Origin: Deltaproteobacteria bacterium
GTDB lineage: Bacteria; Myxococcota_A; UBA9160; UBA6930
Length of the DNA: 37,880 bases
Assembly: GCA_029261775.1 (NCBI GenBank)
Contig: JAJDAR010000291.1
Location: 1-37,880 of the forward strand
Direction: 5' to 3'
Shown here: one piece after another, positions 1-8,545 of the stretch
Layout of the letters: the number at the start of each line of letters is the position of its first letter
How positions within the stretch are numbered: position 1 is the stretch's first letter
Position numbers and translations under genes: made by a program
Notes under the pieces: model-generated
The model's database searches: none
Told to the model about the DNA's origin: nothing
The model's input: the letters and a program-made list of their open reading frames with translations, nothing else

Positions 1-630
1 GGCCTCGACGGGGACCGCACCGGGAGCCTCCTCGAGGCACCGCCAGCCGAGGTCGGTCATCCAGTGCTCGAGGGTTCCGCGGCGGTGGAGGCCGGGCATC
101 ACCCAGGGGCATCCGTTCTCGACGGTCGCGTCGGTGAGGGCCACCCAGCAGGTCAGGTACTGCTGGGGCTCGACGTAGGTGTAGCCGTTGTCCTGGTGCC
201 ACGGGAACTCCTGCGGGCGTTCCCCCTTCTTGTAGACGGCCTGGTCCCAGTAGAGGCGCACGTCGGGGCCGATCAGATCCGCACCGAGGTCCTGGAAGAC
301 CGGGTCGGCGCAGAAGCGGCGCGCGACGGGCGAGCGCAACACGACGTGGGTCGAGAAGGTCAGGTTTCCCTCTTCGGCGATGAAGAGCTTGCCGTCCGGG
401 CGGGTGCGCAGGAACGCCGCCACCTCTTCCTCGATCGGGTCGATGGCCGCGACCAGCTCGGCCATGCGATCCGCGTCGAACGCGTCCTCGAGGAGGAAGT
501 AGCCCGCCTCGTTCCAGGCCCGGGCCTGCGCGTCGTCGATGCAGCGGTAGGGCCCCGGGGGCGCCGACCAGGAGAAGGACTGGTTCCGCGGATGCAGGCG
601 CGGGGCACCGGCCTCCGGTTGCGTCGCCAT
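1..630 (-). CDS. Phytanoyl-CoA dioxygenase (PhyH) family protein, C-terminus cut by window edge
   Basis: The minus-strand frame from ATG at 630 stays open to position 1, giving the first 210 residues of a longer protein. The stretch WHQDNGYTYVEPQQY at about residues 167-181 holds the HxD pair that binds Fe(II) in PhyH-type 2-oxoglutarate oxygenases. It is followed by TCWVALTDATVENGC and a PGLHRRG segment, both typical of the family. The distal His and the Arg that bind 2-oxoglutarate would lie beyond the window. GGAGGACAGTC just before the ATG is a good ribosome binding site. Members hydroxylate varied small molecules (phytanoyl-CoA, ectoine, natural products), so the substrate cannot be named. 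The gene is divergent from the lipoprotein at 775. Confidence 0.85.
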   Translation of the reverse strand, partial: MATQPEAGAPRLHPRNQSFSWSAPPGPYRCIDDAQARAWNEAGYFLLEDAFDADRMAELVAAIDPIEEEVAAFLRTRPDGKLFIAEEGNLTFSTHVVLRSPVARRFCADPVFQDLGADLIGPDVRLYWDQAVYKKGERPQEFPWHQDNGYTYVEPQQYLTCWVALTDATVENGCPWVMPGLHRRGTLEHWMTDLGWRCLEEAPGAVPVEA

Positions 631-762
631 GACTGTCCTCCTCCGCCCGCTCGGACGTTGGTAGCCGCTGCCCACCCTCGCTGCAAAGCGTGGTCCCCTG
701 CGGACCCCGTCGCGGGGCGAGGGCGGCGGGGACCGAGGCCACCCCGCCCTCGTCAGCGACGC

Positions 763-768
763 TACGCT
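763..768 (+). promoter_or_regulatory. -10-like TACGCT box 6 nt before ATG (possible leaderless start)
   Basis: TACGCT fits the TAnnnT pattern of extended or actinobacterial-type -10 boxes and ends 6 nt before the ATG at 775. There is no Shine-Dalgarno in between. Transcription starting about 7 nt after the box would begin at the start codon itself. No convincing -35 box is seen. Confidence 0.3.
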
Positions 769-774
769 GCCGCC

Positions 775-1548
775 ATGCGCCGCCTCGCCCTCGTGTCTAT
801 CCTGCTACCGCTCGCCTGCGCCACCGGCGGCGTCGCCGCCTGGCGGCCCGATCCCGGGGTGGGCGCGGTGGCGCCGGCCGCCGGCGCAGCGCTCGAGGGG
901 GTCGTCGCAGGACTCTACGCAGCGAGCGTGGGCGAAGGCGACTCCGTCGAGATCGAGGAGCTGCGGGTGCTCGACCTCGACGAGCGCCCCTGGCGCGAGC
1001 TGGGACCGACCGACGCCAACGCCGGAACGCTGGGCCTCGTCGCGCACCGCATCTGCCGCCGACGGGACGGGTTCGAGTTCTTGCGCCAGGAGCGGGCGAG
1101 TTGGATGATCTTCCGAGGCAAGACCCTCGTCGCCTACGATCACGGCGAGTTCGGGCCCGGCTGCTCGGTTTCGCGCAGCTTGCGACCCGCGCCCCCGGAG
1201 CTCCTGACCGTCGAGCGTGGGCTGCTGCGGTACGTCGCCCAGCGTTATCCCGCCGGTCGCCCCTCGCTCGAAGAGCGCCTTCGCGGCGGTCTCGTGCTCG
1301 TGGAGGTCGGTCGGCTCGACGATGCGAAGCGCGTGCTCGATCTGGCCGGCCCCCGCATCGACGAGCTGAAGGACCAGATCGAGGGGATCGTCGGCGAGGA
1401 GCGCGAGGTCGGCGACGTGCGCCTCGCGGAGCTCGGTGTCTTGCAGGGGCGCCTGAACCAGGCGCTGCGCGCGGCCCGCAAGCGGGAAAAGGCCGAGCTC
1501 GAAGCCGCGGCGGAGGCCCAGGCAGGCGCCTCCCTTCCCGGCGATTAG
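775..1548 (+). CDS. Predicted lipoprotein of unknown function
   Basis: This 257-residue protein begins with a short signal peptide and lipobox (MRRLALVSILLPLAC), with Cys15 as the likely lipidated residue. I do not recognise the family. The middle contains four cysteine- or aromatic-rich strands (around HRICRRRDGFEF and FGPGCSVSRSL). The C-terminal 90 residues are charged and probably helical, with a coiled-coil-like end (RLNQALRAARKREKAELEAAAEAQ). The frame is open upstream to 64, but the lipobox makes ATG 775 the natural start and a -10-like box sits directly before it. Its stop codon overlaps the stop of the converging ParA gene (TTAG at 1545-1548), leaving no room for a terminator between them. 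Confidence 0.75.
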   Translation: MRRLALVSILLPLACATGGVAAWRPDPGVGAVAPAAGAALEGVVAGLYAASVGEGDSVEIEELRVLDLDERPWRELGPTDANAGTLGLVAHRICRRRDGFEFLRQERASWMIFRGKTLVAYDHGEFGPGCSVSRSLRPAPPELLTVERGLLRYVAQRYPAGRPSLEERLRGGLVLVEVGRLDDAKRVLDLAGPRIDELKDQIEGIVGEEREVGDVRLAELGVLQGRLNQALRAARKREKAELEAAAEAQAGASLPGD

Positions 1549-2426
1549 CGCCGGCGCAGTCCGCGCAGGAACGCGTTCTTCAGGCTCGCGGCGGAGCCCG
1601 GCGGCGCGGCCGGGGGCGATGCCGTGCGCGGCGGTGCCGGCATCGAGACCGCATCCCCGAGCGGCAACAGCTTGCCGACCTCCTCGGCGAGCTCGCGCAG
1701 CTGGCGATGCACGGCCGTGCCGCGTGCCTGGTGCAGGACCGAGCCCGGAATGGTACTGCCCGAGCTGAGCGCCTCGACCCGCGGGCTGCGCGACAGGAAG
1801 CTCTGGAAGCGGGGCCAGCCGCGCTCCTCGGTGGCGGTCGCGAGGCGTTCGTACAGGTCGCGACCCTCGCGGTCGATGCGCGTGCGTCGATCGACCAGGG
1901 TGAACAGCACGCGACCGCGTCGCTCGCCGCCCGGCTCCCGGCCGAGCAGCGCGAAGGCCTTCTCCGCCTCTTCGAACGCCGACCAGTCGGAGACCGGAAG
2001 GATGACCAGATCGGAGGCGACCATGGCGTTGCGGGTCAGGGCCTCGAGATCGCTCTTGGTGTCGAGGATCGTCAGGCCCGGGAAGTCGGTCCGCTCCAGG
2101 ATGGACCGGAGCATCGTCGGATCCTCGGCCCGCATCTTGAGGGGCCCGGTGTCGGGGGGCGTCGGCACGAAGTGGATGCCGTACTGACCCAGCTGGACGA
2201 CCGGCCGCAGGTCGCGCTCAGCCCAGCCGTGCTTCAGGTTCGGCTGGCCCGGGTCCGGCGGCCGGAGCCCGAACATGCGGTCGATGATTCGCTGGTCGTC
2301 GAGTCCGACCAGCAGCACCGGCAGGTCCTGATACAGGGCGCGCAGGTAGATCGCGAGCTGGGTCGCGACCATCGTCTTGCCGACACCGCCCTTGTTCGAG
2401 CAGACGGAGAGGGTGACGCGGCGCAC
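1545..2426 (-). CDS. Orphan ParA/MinD-family P-loop ATPase
   Basis: The deviant Walker A motif SNKGGVGKT lies at residues 9-17 when read from GTG 2426, and the Walker B-like strand is LTILDTKSD. The protein is about 293 aa. The Walker A' segment reads VLLVGLDDQ where ParA proteins normally have LIDLDPQ, so the first Asp is Gly here. The frame is open to an ATG at 2525, but GGAGAGG lies 6 nt before GTG 2426 and that start puts the P-loop near the N-terminus as usual. A Pro/Ala-rich C-terminal tail of about 45 residues ends in a basic LRGLRRR. There is no parB and no parS-like site nearby, so the cargo is unknown. It may position a protein complex rather than segregate DNA. It is divergent from kdsB. 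Confidence 0.85.
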   Translation of the reverse strand: MRRVTLSVCSNKGGVGKTMVATQLAIYLRALYQDLPVLLVGLDDQRIIDRMFGLRPPDPGQPNLKHGWAERDLRPVVQLGQYGIHFVPTPPDTGPLKMRAEDPTMLRSILERTDFPGLTILDTKSDLEALTRNAMVASDLVILPVSDWSAFEEAEKAFALLGREPGGERRGRVLFTLVDRRTRIDREGRDLYERLATATEERGWPRFQSFLSRSPRVEALSSGSTIPGSVLHQARGTAVHRQLRELAEEVGKLLPLGDAVSMPAPPRTASPPAAPPGSAASLKNAFLRGLRRR

Positions 2427-2580
2427 GTCGGACCTCTCCTCCGATCCGCGCAGGGCCACCGCAGCCGTCGATTGCAGCGTAGACTCGGAGCCGTTGCGCC
2501 GAGGGAAGCCGGGGGGAGCACCCATCGCCGCGGAAGGTACCCGTCGATGCGCATCGTCACCATGTCGAGCCGGCGCGCGC

Positions 2581-2586
2581 TAGCAT
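2581..2586 (+). promoter_or_regulatory. -10-like TAGCAT box 7 nt before kdsB ATG
   Basis: TAGCAT ends 7 nt before ATG 2594 with no Shine-Dalgarno between, which is the geometry of a leaderless transcript. It argues against the in-frame GTG at 2588, which lies inside the promoter-to-start spacer. Confidence 0.35.
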
Positions 2587-2593
2587 CGTGAGC

Positions 2594-3349
2594 ATGTCGA
2601 GCCTCCGCGCGGTGGGCGTGATCCCCGCTCGCTTCGCGTCGAGCCGGTTTCCGGGCAAGCCCCTCGCCTCGATCGCCGGACGGCCCATGATCCAGCACGT
2701 GGTGGAAGGGGCCCGCACGGCCAAGCGCCTCTCGGAGGTGCTGGTGGCCACCGACGACCCGCGCATCGTCGACGCCTGCGCGGCCTTCGGTGCACAGGCC
2801 GTCCTGACGTCCGGGCAGCATCCGACCGGCACCGACCGCCTCGCAGAGGCCGCAGCGCATCTGGAGGCCGACGTCTTCGTCAACGTGCAGGGGGACGAGC
2901 CGCTCATCGAAGGCTTCGTGATCGACGCGGCCGTGGCGGCGCTCGAGGAGGCTCCCGAGGTTCCGATGGCGACGGTCGTGCACGCTGCCGGCTCCGACGC
3001 CCTGGACGACCCGAACCGGGTCAAGGTCGTCCTCGATCGGCGCGGCGACGCCCTGTACTTCTCGCGCAGTCCGATCCCCCACGTGCGCGATGCCGGGAGC
3101 TCGGCTGCCCCCCGGATCTGGCAGCACGTCGGCCTGTACGCGTACCGCGCCGCGTTCCTCCGGGAGCTCGTCAGCCTGGACCGGGGCGACCTCGAGCAGC
3201 GCGAGCAGCTCGAGCAGCTGCGCGTGCTCGAGCACGGCCACCGCATCCGCTGCGCCGTGATCGAGGGCTGGCGCAGCCTCCCGGTCGACACGCCGGCCGA
3301 CGTGGCGGGTGTCGAGGAAACCCTCCGACAGCGCGCCGCGGGAGTGTAG
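2594..3349 (+). CDS. kdsB: 3-deoxy-manno-octulosonate cytidylyltransferase
   Basis: KdsB couples CTP to Kdo, giving CMP-Kdo for lipid A core assembly in the cytoplasm. The 251-residue protein starts with the nucleotide-binding signature GVIPARFASSRFPGKPLA (residues 7-24). It has the family motifs LVATDD, HPTGTDRLAEAA, VNVQGDEPLI, LYFSRSPIPH and QHVGLYAYR in the expected order. The length is typical (about 245-255). ATG 2594 is preferred over GTG 2588. The stop at 3349 is followed one base later by the TTG of the next gene, so the two are probably co-transcribed and translationally coupled. Its presence shows an LPS-type outer membrane. Confidence 0.96.
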   Translation: MSSLRAVGVIPARFASSRFPGKPLASIAGRPMIQHVVEGARTAKRLSEVLVATDDPRIVDACAAFGAQAVLTSGQHPTGTDRLAEAAAHLEADVFVNVQGDEPLIEGFVIDAAVAALEEAPEVPMATVVHAAGSDALDDPNRVKVVLDRRGDALYFSRSPIPHVRDAGSSAAPRIWQHVGLYAYRAAFLRELVSLDRGDLEQREQLEQLRVLEHGHRIRCAVIEGWRSLPVDTPADVAGVEETLRQRAAGV

Positions 3350-3350
3350 C

Positions 3351-5879
3351 TTGACCGGACGGCGCGCCCTCGCGCTGGCGGCGAGCCTCTTCTTCCTCTC
3401 CGGTCTCGGCGCCCTGGTGGTCGAGACGCTGTGGCTGCGCTGGTTCCGGCTGCTGCTGGGTGCCACGGCGCCGGCGGTCTCGGCGACCCTCGTGGCCTTC
3501 TTCGCCGGGCAGGCCCTCGGTGCGCGTCTCGGCGGACGCTGGGCCGCCAGCCACCCCCGGCCGCTCCGCCTGTACGCGGCCCTCGAAGCGACCGCCGTGG
3601 TCTGCGCCGCAGCCGTGCCCGCTCTGCTGCTGCTCGTCCAGGGCCCGGTGGACGCGGCCTCCGATGCGCTCCGCGCGACGCCGGTGGCGCTCACCGCGCT
3701 GCGCTTCGGGGTCGCCCTGGTCGCGGCGTTCCCCGCCGGCGTCGCCTTCGGTGCGACGCTTCCGGCCCTGGCCGCGTTCGTCCTGGGAGAGGCCGGGGCG
3801 CTCGGCCGTCGGGGTGCCGCGCTGCTGGCGGCCAACACGTTGGGCGGGGCCGCCGGCGTAGCGCTCGCGAGCTTCGTGCTGCCGCCCTGGATCGGCGTCC
3901 GCGCCAGCTACGCCGTCGGGCTCGCGGCGATCGCCCTGGCCGCGCTCGTGGCGGCCGGCTCGCAGCAGCGTCCGCCGCTGCCCGCCCCTCCGGACACATC
4001 GGCACCCCCGCTCGAGCCCGGCCTGTCGCCCGCTGCCCTGGCCGCACTGGCCGCGCTCTCGGGCATCGGCGTTTTCGCCGGCCAGAGCCTGGTCGTGCAG
4101 GCGTTTACCCGGGTACTGAACCAATCGACCCAGGCCTTCGGCATCGTGCTGCTGGCCGTGCTCCTCTGCCTCGGCGCAGCGGCGTGGCTCGGTGCCGTCC
4201 TGTGCCGAAGGGTCGGCGCGCGAACCTTGCTCGGTTGGGCGGGAGTCGCCGCTACGATCGGCTGGGCCGGGTTCCCCGCGATCTTCGTCGGCGCCACCGA
4301 CGGTCTCTCCTACTGGGGAAGCACGCGGCCCTGGCCGGGTTACCTGATCTCGGCCCTCGGGCTCGCGCTCGCGACCGCGGGCCCGCCGCTGTTCGCTTCG
4401 GGCCTGCTGCTGCCCGCCGTCCTGCATGCGGCGGGTGCCGCCGGCGGCAGCGGGGGAGAAGGCGCCGCCCGGCTCGGCCGGCTGCTGGCCTGGAACACCG
4501 GCGGTGCCGTGGCCGGCGCGCTGCTTGCGCCGTTCGTGCTGCTTCCGGTGCTCGGGCTGTGGATGGGGATCCTCGCCGTCGCCGTGCTCTACGGAGTCGC
4601 GGCCGTCCTGGTTCCCGCTCCGCCAGGGCGCTCCCGGCTGCTGCGAGACGGAGCGCTCGCCGTCGCTTGGCTCGTCCTGATGACCCGGGGCTCTCCCACG
4701 GCGCTGCCGGCCCTGCGGGTCGAGGACGGAGACCGGCTGCTCTTCGCGGAGGAGACACCGGCCGGTCTCGTCGCCGTCATCGAGCGCGCGAACGGCCTCG
4801 TCCTGCAGGTCGACAACCACTACGCCCTGGGCGGTACGGCCGACCGGGTCCACCAGGAGCGACAGGGCCACGTGCCGCTGCTGCTGCATCCGGCGCCACG
4901 GCGGGCGCTCTTCCTGGGCTCCGCGACCGGCGGCAGCGCCGGCGCCGCCCTGGCCCACCCCGTCGAGCAGCTCACCCTCGTCGAGCTCGTGCCCGGGGTC
5001 GCGCGCGCGGCGTCGTTCTTCCGCGCAGCCAACCGCGACGTCGTCGACTCCGTACGCAGCCGGCTCGTCATCGACGACGCGCGCAGCTACCTGCGCAGCA
5101 CCGCCGACCGCTTCGACGTGATCGTCGCAGACCTCTTCGTACCGTGGCGGGCGGGCACGGGCTCCCTCTACTCGCGCGAGCACTTCGAAGCCGCCCGCGC
5201 CCATCTGTCCGAGTCAGGCGTCTTCAGCCAGTGGCTGCCCCTGTACCAGCTCAGCGAAGACGAGGCGTTGATCGTCGCCCGCACCTTCCTCGACGTCTTT
5301 CCGAACGCGGTCGTCTTTCGCGGAGACTTCTTCGGCCGCTTTCCGATCGCCGCGCTGATCGGCTTCGCGGGCGATCCTCCGTCGACGGAGACGATCGAGA
5401 GGCGTGTCCTCGCGCTCGCGGCCGCAGGTGAAGACGACCGCTGGGTGACCCGGCCGGAAGGCTTCTGGGCGCTCCACGTCGGGGCCCTCGGCCCGCTAGC
5501 CCCCGCCCTGTCCGCGCTGCCGCTGAACCGCGACGACCGGCCCGTGCTCGAGTTCCTGGCCGCGCGCAGTCATGCCGGAGGAGCCGGGGGCAAGCTCGAA
5601 CCCTTCGTGGGCCGGCGCTGGGTCCGCTTCGCCAAGGCGCTGCGAGAGGCCAGCCTGCCGGCCGCGGCCTCGTTCGCGGGTCAGGGCGAGAGCCAGCGGA
5701 TCGCGGGCGACGGCGGGCATGCCCTGCAGACCGCCGGGGCGCTGTTCGCCGAGGGGCAGCGCGAGCAGGCCAGCCGCGCGTTGTCAGGAGCCGCTCGGCT
5801 GTTGCCGCGGGACCTGCTGGCCGACGCTCCGGCCGACCCCACGGCCGCCACCGTCTGGCCGGACGGCGGCCGGTTCTAG
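3351..5879 (+). CDS. Fused multi-span membrane protein / spermidine-synthase-like protein
   Basis: The protein has 842 residues. The first ~450 hold about 12 hydrophobic segments resembling an MFS-like or spermidine-synthase-associated membrane domain. The C-terminal part carries a Rossmann methyltransferase-type fold: the SAM or dcSAM glycine loop ALFLGSATGGSAG at about 518-530, the acidic strand TLVELVPGVARAA, and DRFDVIVADLFVPW near 585-598. The final ~120 residues are helical. TTG 3351 is chosen because GGGAG sits 6 nt upstream and it starts right after the kdsB stop; an in-frame start at 3309 would overlap kdsB by 41 nt. Such fusions are widespread in environmental bacteria but few have been characterised. 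Aminopropyl transfer, methyl transfer or polyamine transport are all possible. Confidence 0.85.
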   Translation: MTGRRALALAASLFFLSGLGALVVETLWLRWFRLLLGATAPAVSATLVAFFAGQALGARLGGRWAASHPRPLRLYAALEATAVVCAAAVPALLLLVQGPVDAASDALRATPVALTALRFGVALVAAFPAGVAFGATLPALAAFVLGEAGALGRRGAALLAANTLGGAAGVALASFVLPPWIGVRASYAVGLAAIALAALVAAGSQQRPPLPAPPDTSAPPLEPGLSPAALAALAALSGIGVFAGQSLVVQAFTRVLNQSTQAFGIVLLAVLLCLGAAAWLGAVLCRRVGARTLLGWAGVAATIGWAGFPAIFVGATDGLSYWGSTRPWPGYLISALGLALATAGPPLFASGLLLPAVLHAAGAAGGSGGEGAARLGRLLAWNTGGAVAGALLAPFVLLPVLGLWMGILAVAVLYGVAAVLVPAPPGRSRLLRDGALAVAWLVLMTRGSPTALPALRVEDGDRLLFAEETPAGLVAVIERANGLVLQVDNHYALGGTADRVHQERQGHVPLLLHPAPRRALFLGSATGGSAGAALAHPVEQLTLVELVPGVARAASFFRAANRDVVDSVRSRLVIDDARSYLRSTADRFDVIVADLFVPWRAGTGSLYSREHFEAARAHLSESGVFSQWLPLYQLSEDEALIVARTFLDVFPNAVVFRGDFFGRFPIAALIGFAGDPPSTETIERRVLALAAAGEDDRWVTRPEGFWALHVGALGPLAPALSALPLNRDDRPVLEFLAARSHAGGAGGKLEPFVGRRWVRFAKALREASLPAAASFAGQGESQRIAGDGGHALQTAGALFAEGQREQASRALSGAARLLPRDLLADAPADPTAATVWPDGGRF

Positions 5880-5943
5880 GTTCGGGCAGCCGCGGGAACC
5901 GCAGGGATCGTGCTGCGAGTCGTGGGCCTCGGGGCGCGTCCCG

Positions 5944-6480
5944 CTAGTCGTAGATGGATCGGCGGCGAAGGCGACGCTCGGGCGGCTTGGGCGCGACCTC
6001 GCGCACCCGACCCTCGCACTGCTCGCCGGGCGGTGCATAGACCACCTTACCACCCCGACCGAAGATGCAGCGCCCCGAGCCGGAGGAGGCCAGGGCTGCG
6101 GCGGCGGCCGTTTTCGCAGCCTGTTCGGCCTCGCAGTCGCGCCCCTGCGGCGCATGGACCACGCCGCGCGGGCCGAAGATGCAGACCTCGCCGTAGGTCG
6201 GCTCTCCGACCGGCTCGGCCAGGCCATCGCTCTCGGGGGCGGCAGGGGTCTCCTCCGCACTTCCGGCGGAGGCCCCCTGCACGGCGGCCTCCGGCTCTCC
6301 GGCCTCCGTGGCCGCGCTTTCGCCCGCGGGCTGCTCGGGAGCGGGCGCCGGTGCAGCCGGAGGGGCCACGGGCGTGGCCGTGGCCTTCGGGGGCGAGGGC
6401 ACCCGGTTGAACGAGCCGGCCCAGAGCGGCGCGGGCAGGAGCAGGGCCAGGAGCAGCCAGCACGGCGACGGGTGGAGCAT
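5944..6480 (-). CDS. Small secreted protein with two Cys-bracketed repeats
   Basis: From ATG 6480 the 178-residue product has a clear signal peptide (MLHPSPCWLLLALLLPAPLWA, cut before GSFNRV). An ~75-residue Pro/Ala/Glu-rich linker follows. Then come two copies of a short motif, CIFGPRGVVHAPQGRDCE and CIFGRGGKVVYAPPGEQCE, about 40 residues apart. Each copy is flanked by one Cys on either side, suggesting two small disulfide-closed beta hairpins. The C-terminus is basic (RRLRRRSIYD). I do not recognise the family. An upstream in-frame ATG (6498) would spoil the signal peptide. It converges with the membrane synthase gene at 5879. Confidence 0.7.
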   Translation of the reverse strand: MLHPSPCWLLLALLLPAPLWAGSFNRVPSPPKATATPVAPPAAPAPAPEQPAGESAATEAGEPEAAVQGASAGSAEETPAAPESDGLAEPVGEPTYGEVCIFGPRGVVHAPQGRDCEAEQAAKTAAAAALASSGSGRCIFGRGGKVVYAPPGEQCEGRVREVAPKPPERRLRRRSIYD

Positions 6481-6536
6481 GCCGGTTCTATCGGCCACTC
6501 GGGGCTCGGGCCTGACCGGCTCCGGCTGCCTCGCAG

Positions 6537-8042
6537 CTAGGGCGGTCCTGCCTCGGTGGCGCTCCCGGCGCGCTCGAGCAGCAGCTCGTAGAAGCGGATC
6601 GCCTCCCGGTACGAGGCGACCGAGATGCGCTCGTTCACTCCGTGGACCCGGCTGCGGTCCGTCGAGCGCAGTCGGATCGGCGAGAACCGGTAGGCGTTCT
6701 CGGCGATGCGGCCGTAGTGCTTCGAATCCGTCCCGCCGACCACCAGGGCGGGCACCACGATGGCGTCGCCGACCACGTCCGTCGCCGTGCGCTCGATCAA
6801 CCGGTAGGCGGCCGCGCGGGGGTCCGAGGTCGGCGAGGGCTCACTCGCGCCGATGACCTCGATCTCGAGCTCGGGGTCGTCGACGATGTCGCGTACCCGC
6901 TCGACGACCGCGCCGCTGCTGTCGCCGGGGACGATGCGGAAGTTGACGATCGCCCAAGCCTCTCGCGGCAGGATGTTCAGCTTGGTGCCGGCGCCGGCCA
7001 TGGTGACCGCCGTCGTGGTGCGCAGCACGGCGTTGACCGCCGGATCGCGGGCGATGCGCCGGCGGGCCAAGGTCGAGAACGGTGGAACGGTCAGCATCAG
7101 CCGCTGGCCGAAACCCAGGTGCGGCACGATCGCAGCGATCATCTCCTCGAACACGCCCTCGCGGAAGACCGGCATCGGGTTCGCCTCGAGGGCGAGGACG
7201 GCCCGCGAAATCCGACCGATCGCGCCGCTCGGGGGCGGCATGCTCGAGTGTCCACCCTGGGCGCGCGCCGTCATGCGGATCGAGACCGAACCCTTCTCGG
7301 CGATGCCGATCAAGGCCACGGGCCGCTCGAGTCCGAACAGACCATCGTCGAGAACGACCATGCCCTCGTCGAGGCTGAACCACAGACGAACGCCCCGCTC
7401 CTCCAGCCGGCGCGTGATCCCGGCGGCCCCATCGGGCCCGCCGATCTCCTCATCGTGGCCGAACGCCAGATGGAGGGTTCGCTTCGGCACGAAGCCGCCG
7501 GACACCAGTGACTCGACCGCCTCGAGCGCGCCCAGCACGCCCACCTTGTCGTCGAGGGCTCCGCGGCCCCAGACGTGGCCGTCGGCGATCACTCCCGCGA
7601 ACGGAGGCTGCTCCCAGGACGACAAGGTCGCTTCGGGCACCGGCACGACGTCGAGGTGGGCCGTCAGCAGCATGGGCGGAAGGCTCGGGTCGCTCCCCCT
7701 CCACGTGTACAGCAGGCTCAGGTCGGCGACCGTCTCCCGCTCCAGGGCCTCATGGACGCCGGGATAGGTCTGCTCCAGGTACCGGTGCAGCGCCCGGAAC
7801 GCGTGGACGTCGTGCGGCTCATCCTGGTGCGACACCGTCGGAAAGCGCAGGGCCGCAGCGAGGCGCTCTTCGGGCGACGACCAGGCGGGACCGGCCAGCA
7901 GCGGACCGACGGTGAGGCTCGCGAGCAGAGCCCAGCGACCGACGGCGCCGGCGAGGCGCGTGCGCCTGCGACCGGAGGCGAGGACCGCGTGGCGGACCAT
8001 GCGGCGCGGCGTGGGGCCTCGGTGTCCTGCCGGCTGTTTCAT
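6537..8042 (-). CDS. Membrane-anchored M20 family zinc peptidase (carboxypeptidase S / PM20D1-like)
   Basis: This 501-residue protein has a basic N-terminus, one hydrophobic segment at about 36-52 (signal peptide or anchor), then an M20 catalytic domain. Visible metal and catalytic residues are H129 and D131 (TAHLDVVPVP), D164 (GRGALDDK), the E198-E199 pair (GHDEEIGG), D225 (SLDEG) and a C-terminal VHGVNE His. The lid domain contains GGHSSMPPP and GGTDSKHY. The order and spacing match carboxypeptidase S and vertebrate PM20D1, which hydrolyse N-acyl amino acids or dipeptides. It probably acts in the periplasm. GGGAG lies 6 nt before the ATG, and a TAGAAT box lies about 50 nt upstream. Confidence 0.9.
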   Translation of the reverse strand: MKQPAGHRGPTPRRMVRHAVLASGRRRTRLAGAVGRWALLASLTVGPLLAGPAWSSPEERLAAALRFPTVSHQDEPHDVHAFRALHRYLEQTYPGVHEALERETVADLSLLYTWRGSDPSLPPMLLTAHLDVVPVPEATLSSWEQPPFAGVIADGHVWGRGALDDKVGVLGALEAVESLVSGGFVPKRTLHLAFGHDEEIGGPDGAAGITRRLEERGVRLWFSLDEGMVVLDDGLFGLERPVALIGIAEKGSVSIRMTARAQGGHSSMPPPSGAIGRISRAVLALEANPMPVFREGVFEEMIAAIVPHLGFGQRLMLTVPPFSTLARRRIARDPAVNAVLRTTTAVTMAGAGTKLNILPREAWAIVNFRIVPGDSSGAVVERVRDIVDDPELEIEVIGASEPSPTSDPRAAAYRLIERTATDVVGDAIVVPALVVGGTDSKHYGRIAENAYRFSPIRLRSTDRSRVHGVNERISVASYREAIRFYELLLERAGSATEAGPP

Positions 8043-8093
8043 GGATCGCTCCCGTCGGATGTCGGAGGGCGGAGGCCCTCCCGCAGGGGGCGC

Positions 8094-8099
8094 ATTCTA
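8094..8099 (-). promoter_or_regulatory. -10-like TAGAAT box upstream of M20 peptidase
   Basis: TAGAAT (minus strand) matches TATAAT at five of six positions and lies about 50 nt before ATG 8042. This gives a normal leader that includes the GGGAG ribosome binding site. No clear -35 box is seen. Confidence 0.3.
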
Positions 8100-8508
8100 A
8101 CGCCCGGGCTGTGACTGCGCGCACAGCCGGAACCACGGGGTCGTGCGAGGGTTCGTTTCGTGGGAAGGCCGGTGCTCGCAAGGGCTCGGCCGACCTTCTT
8201 GCCCACGCGGTGCCTCGACCCGCAGGAGTGTGGACGTTCCGCGCTCCATCCCCGTCCGGGCGGGGCGAGGTGCTGCGTGGGCCCCTGCTCGCCTCGCGCT
8301 GCGACCGGCCAGGGCCTCGCCGGGGCGCCGTCCGGACCCCAGCGACGCGTCGCCGCGGCGTCTTCGCCCGCCGATCGGGGTCCAGAAACACGACCCCCCG
8401 AGAGCAGGTCTCCGGTTCCGGGTCTTGCGACCTCGTTCCCTTCGAACCCCACAGCGGCTACGGCGTCCGCGCTCCCGGGGGCGGTGGCCTGGGACGGTGT
8501 CCCGACGA

Positions 8509-8542
8509 CTACCGAGAAAGATTCAATCTTCGGCTCGGGTAG
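8509..8542. other. Imperfect 34-bp hairpin after the 14-codon ORF
   Basis: CTACCGAG (8509-8516) pairs with CTCGGGTAG (8534-8542) with one bulged G. Inside it, AAGAT (8518-8522) pairs with ATCTT (8526-8530). It lies 3 nt beyond the stop of the tiny ORF on the minus strand. There is no T-tract, so a classical terminator is not proven. Confidence 0.35.
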
Positions 8543-8545
8543 TGG

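Noticed and set aside
3171-5204. 677-residue minus-strand ORF opposite the membrane synthase gene
   Set aside because: Composition is Arg/Gly/Gln-rich shadow sequence; the plus strand has clear membrane helices and a nucleotide loop.
6838-6860. GCTCACTCGCGCCGATG, partly like the conserved block of the hairpin elements
   Set aside because: It lies inside the M20 coding region, matches only part of the block and has no partner arm.
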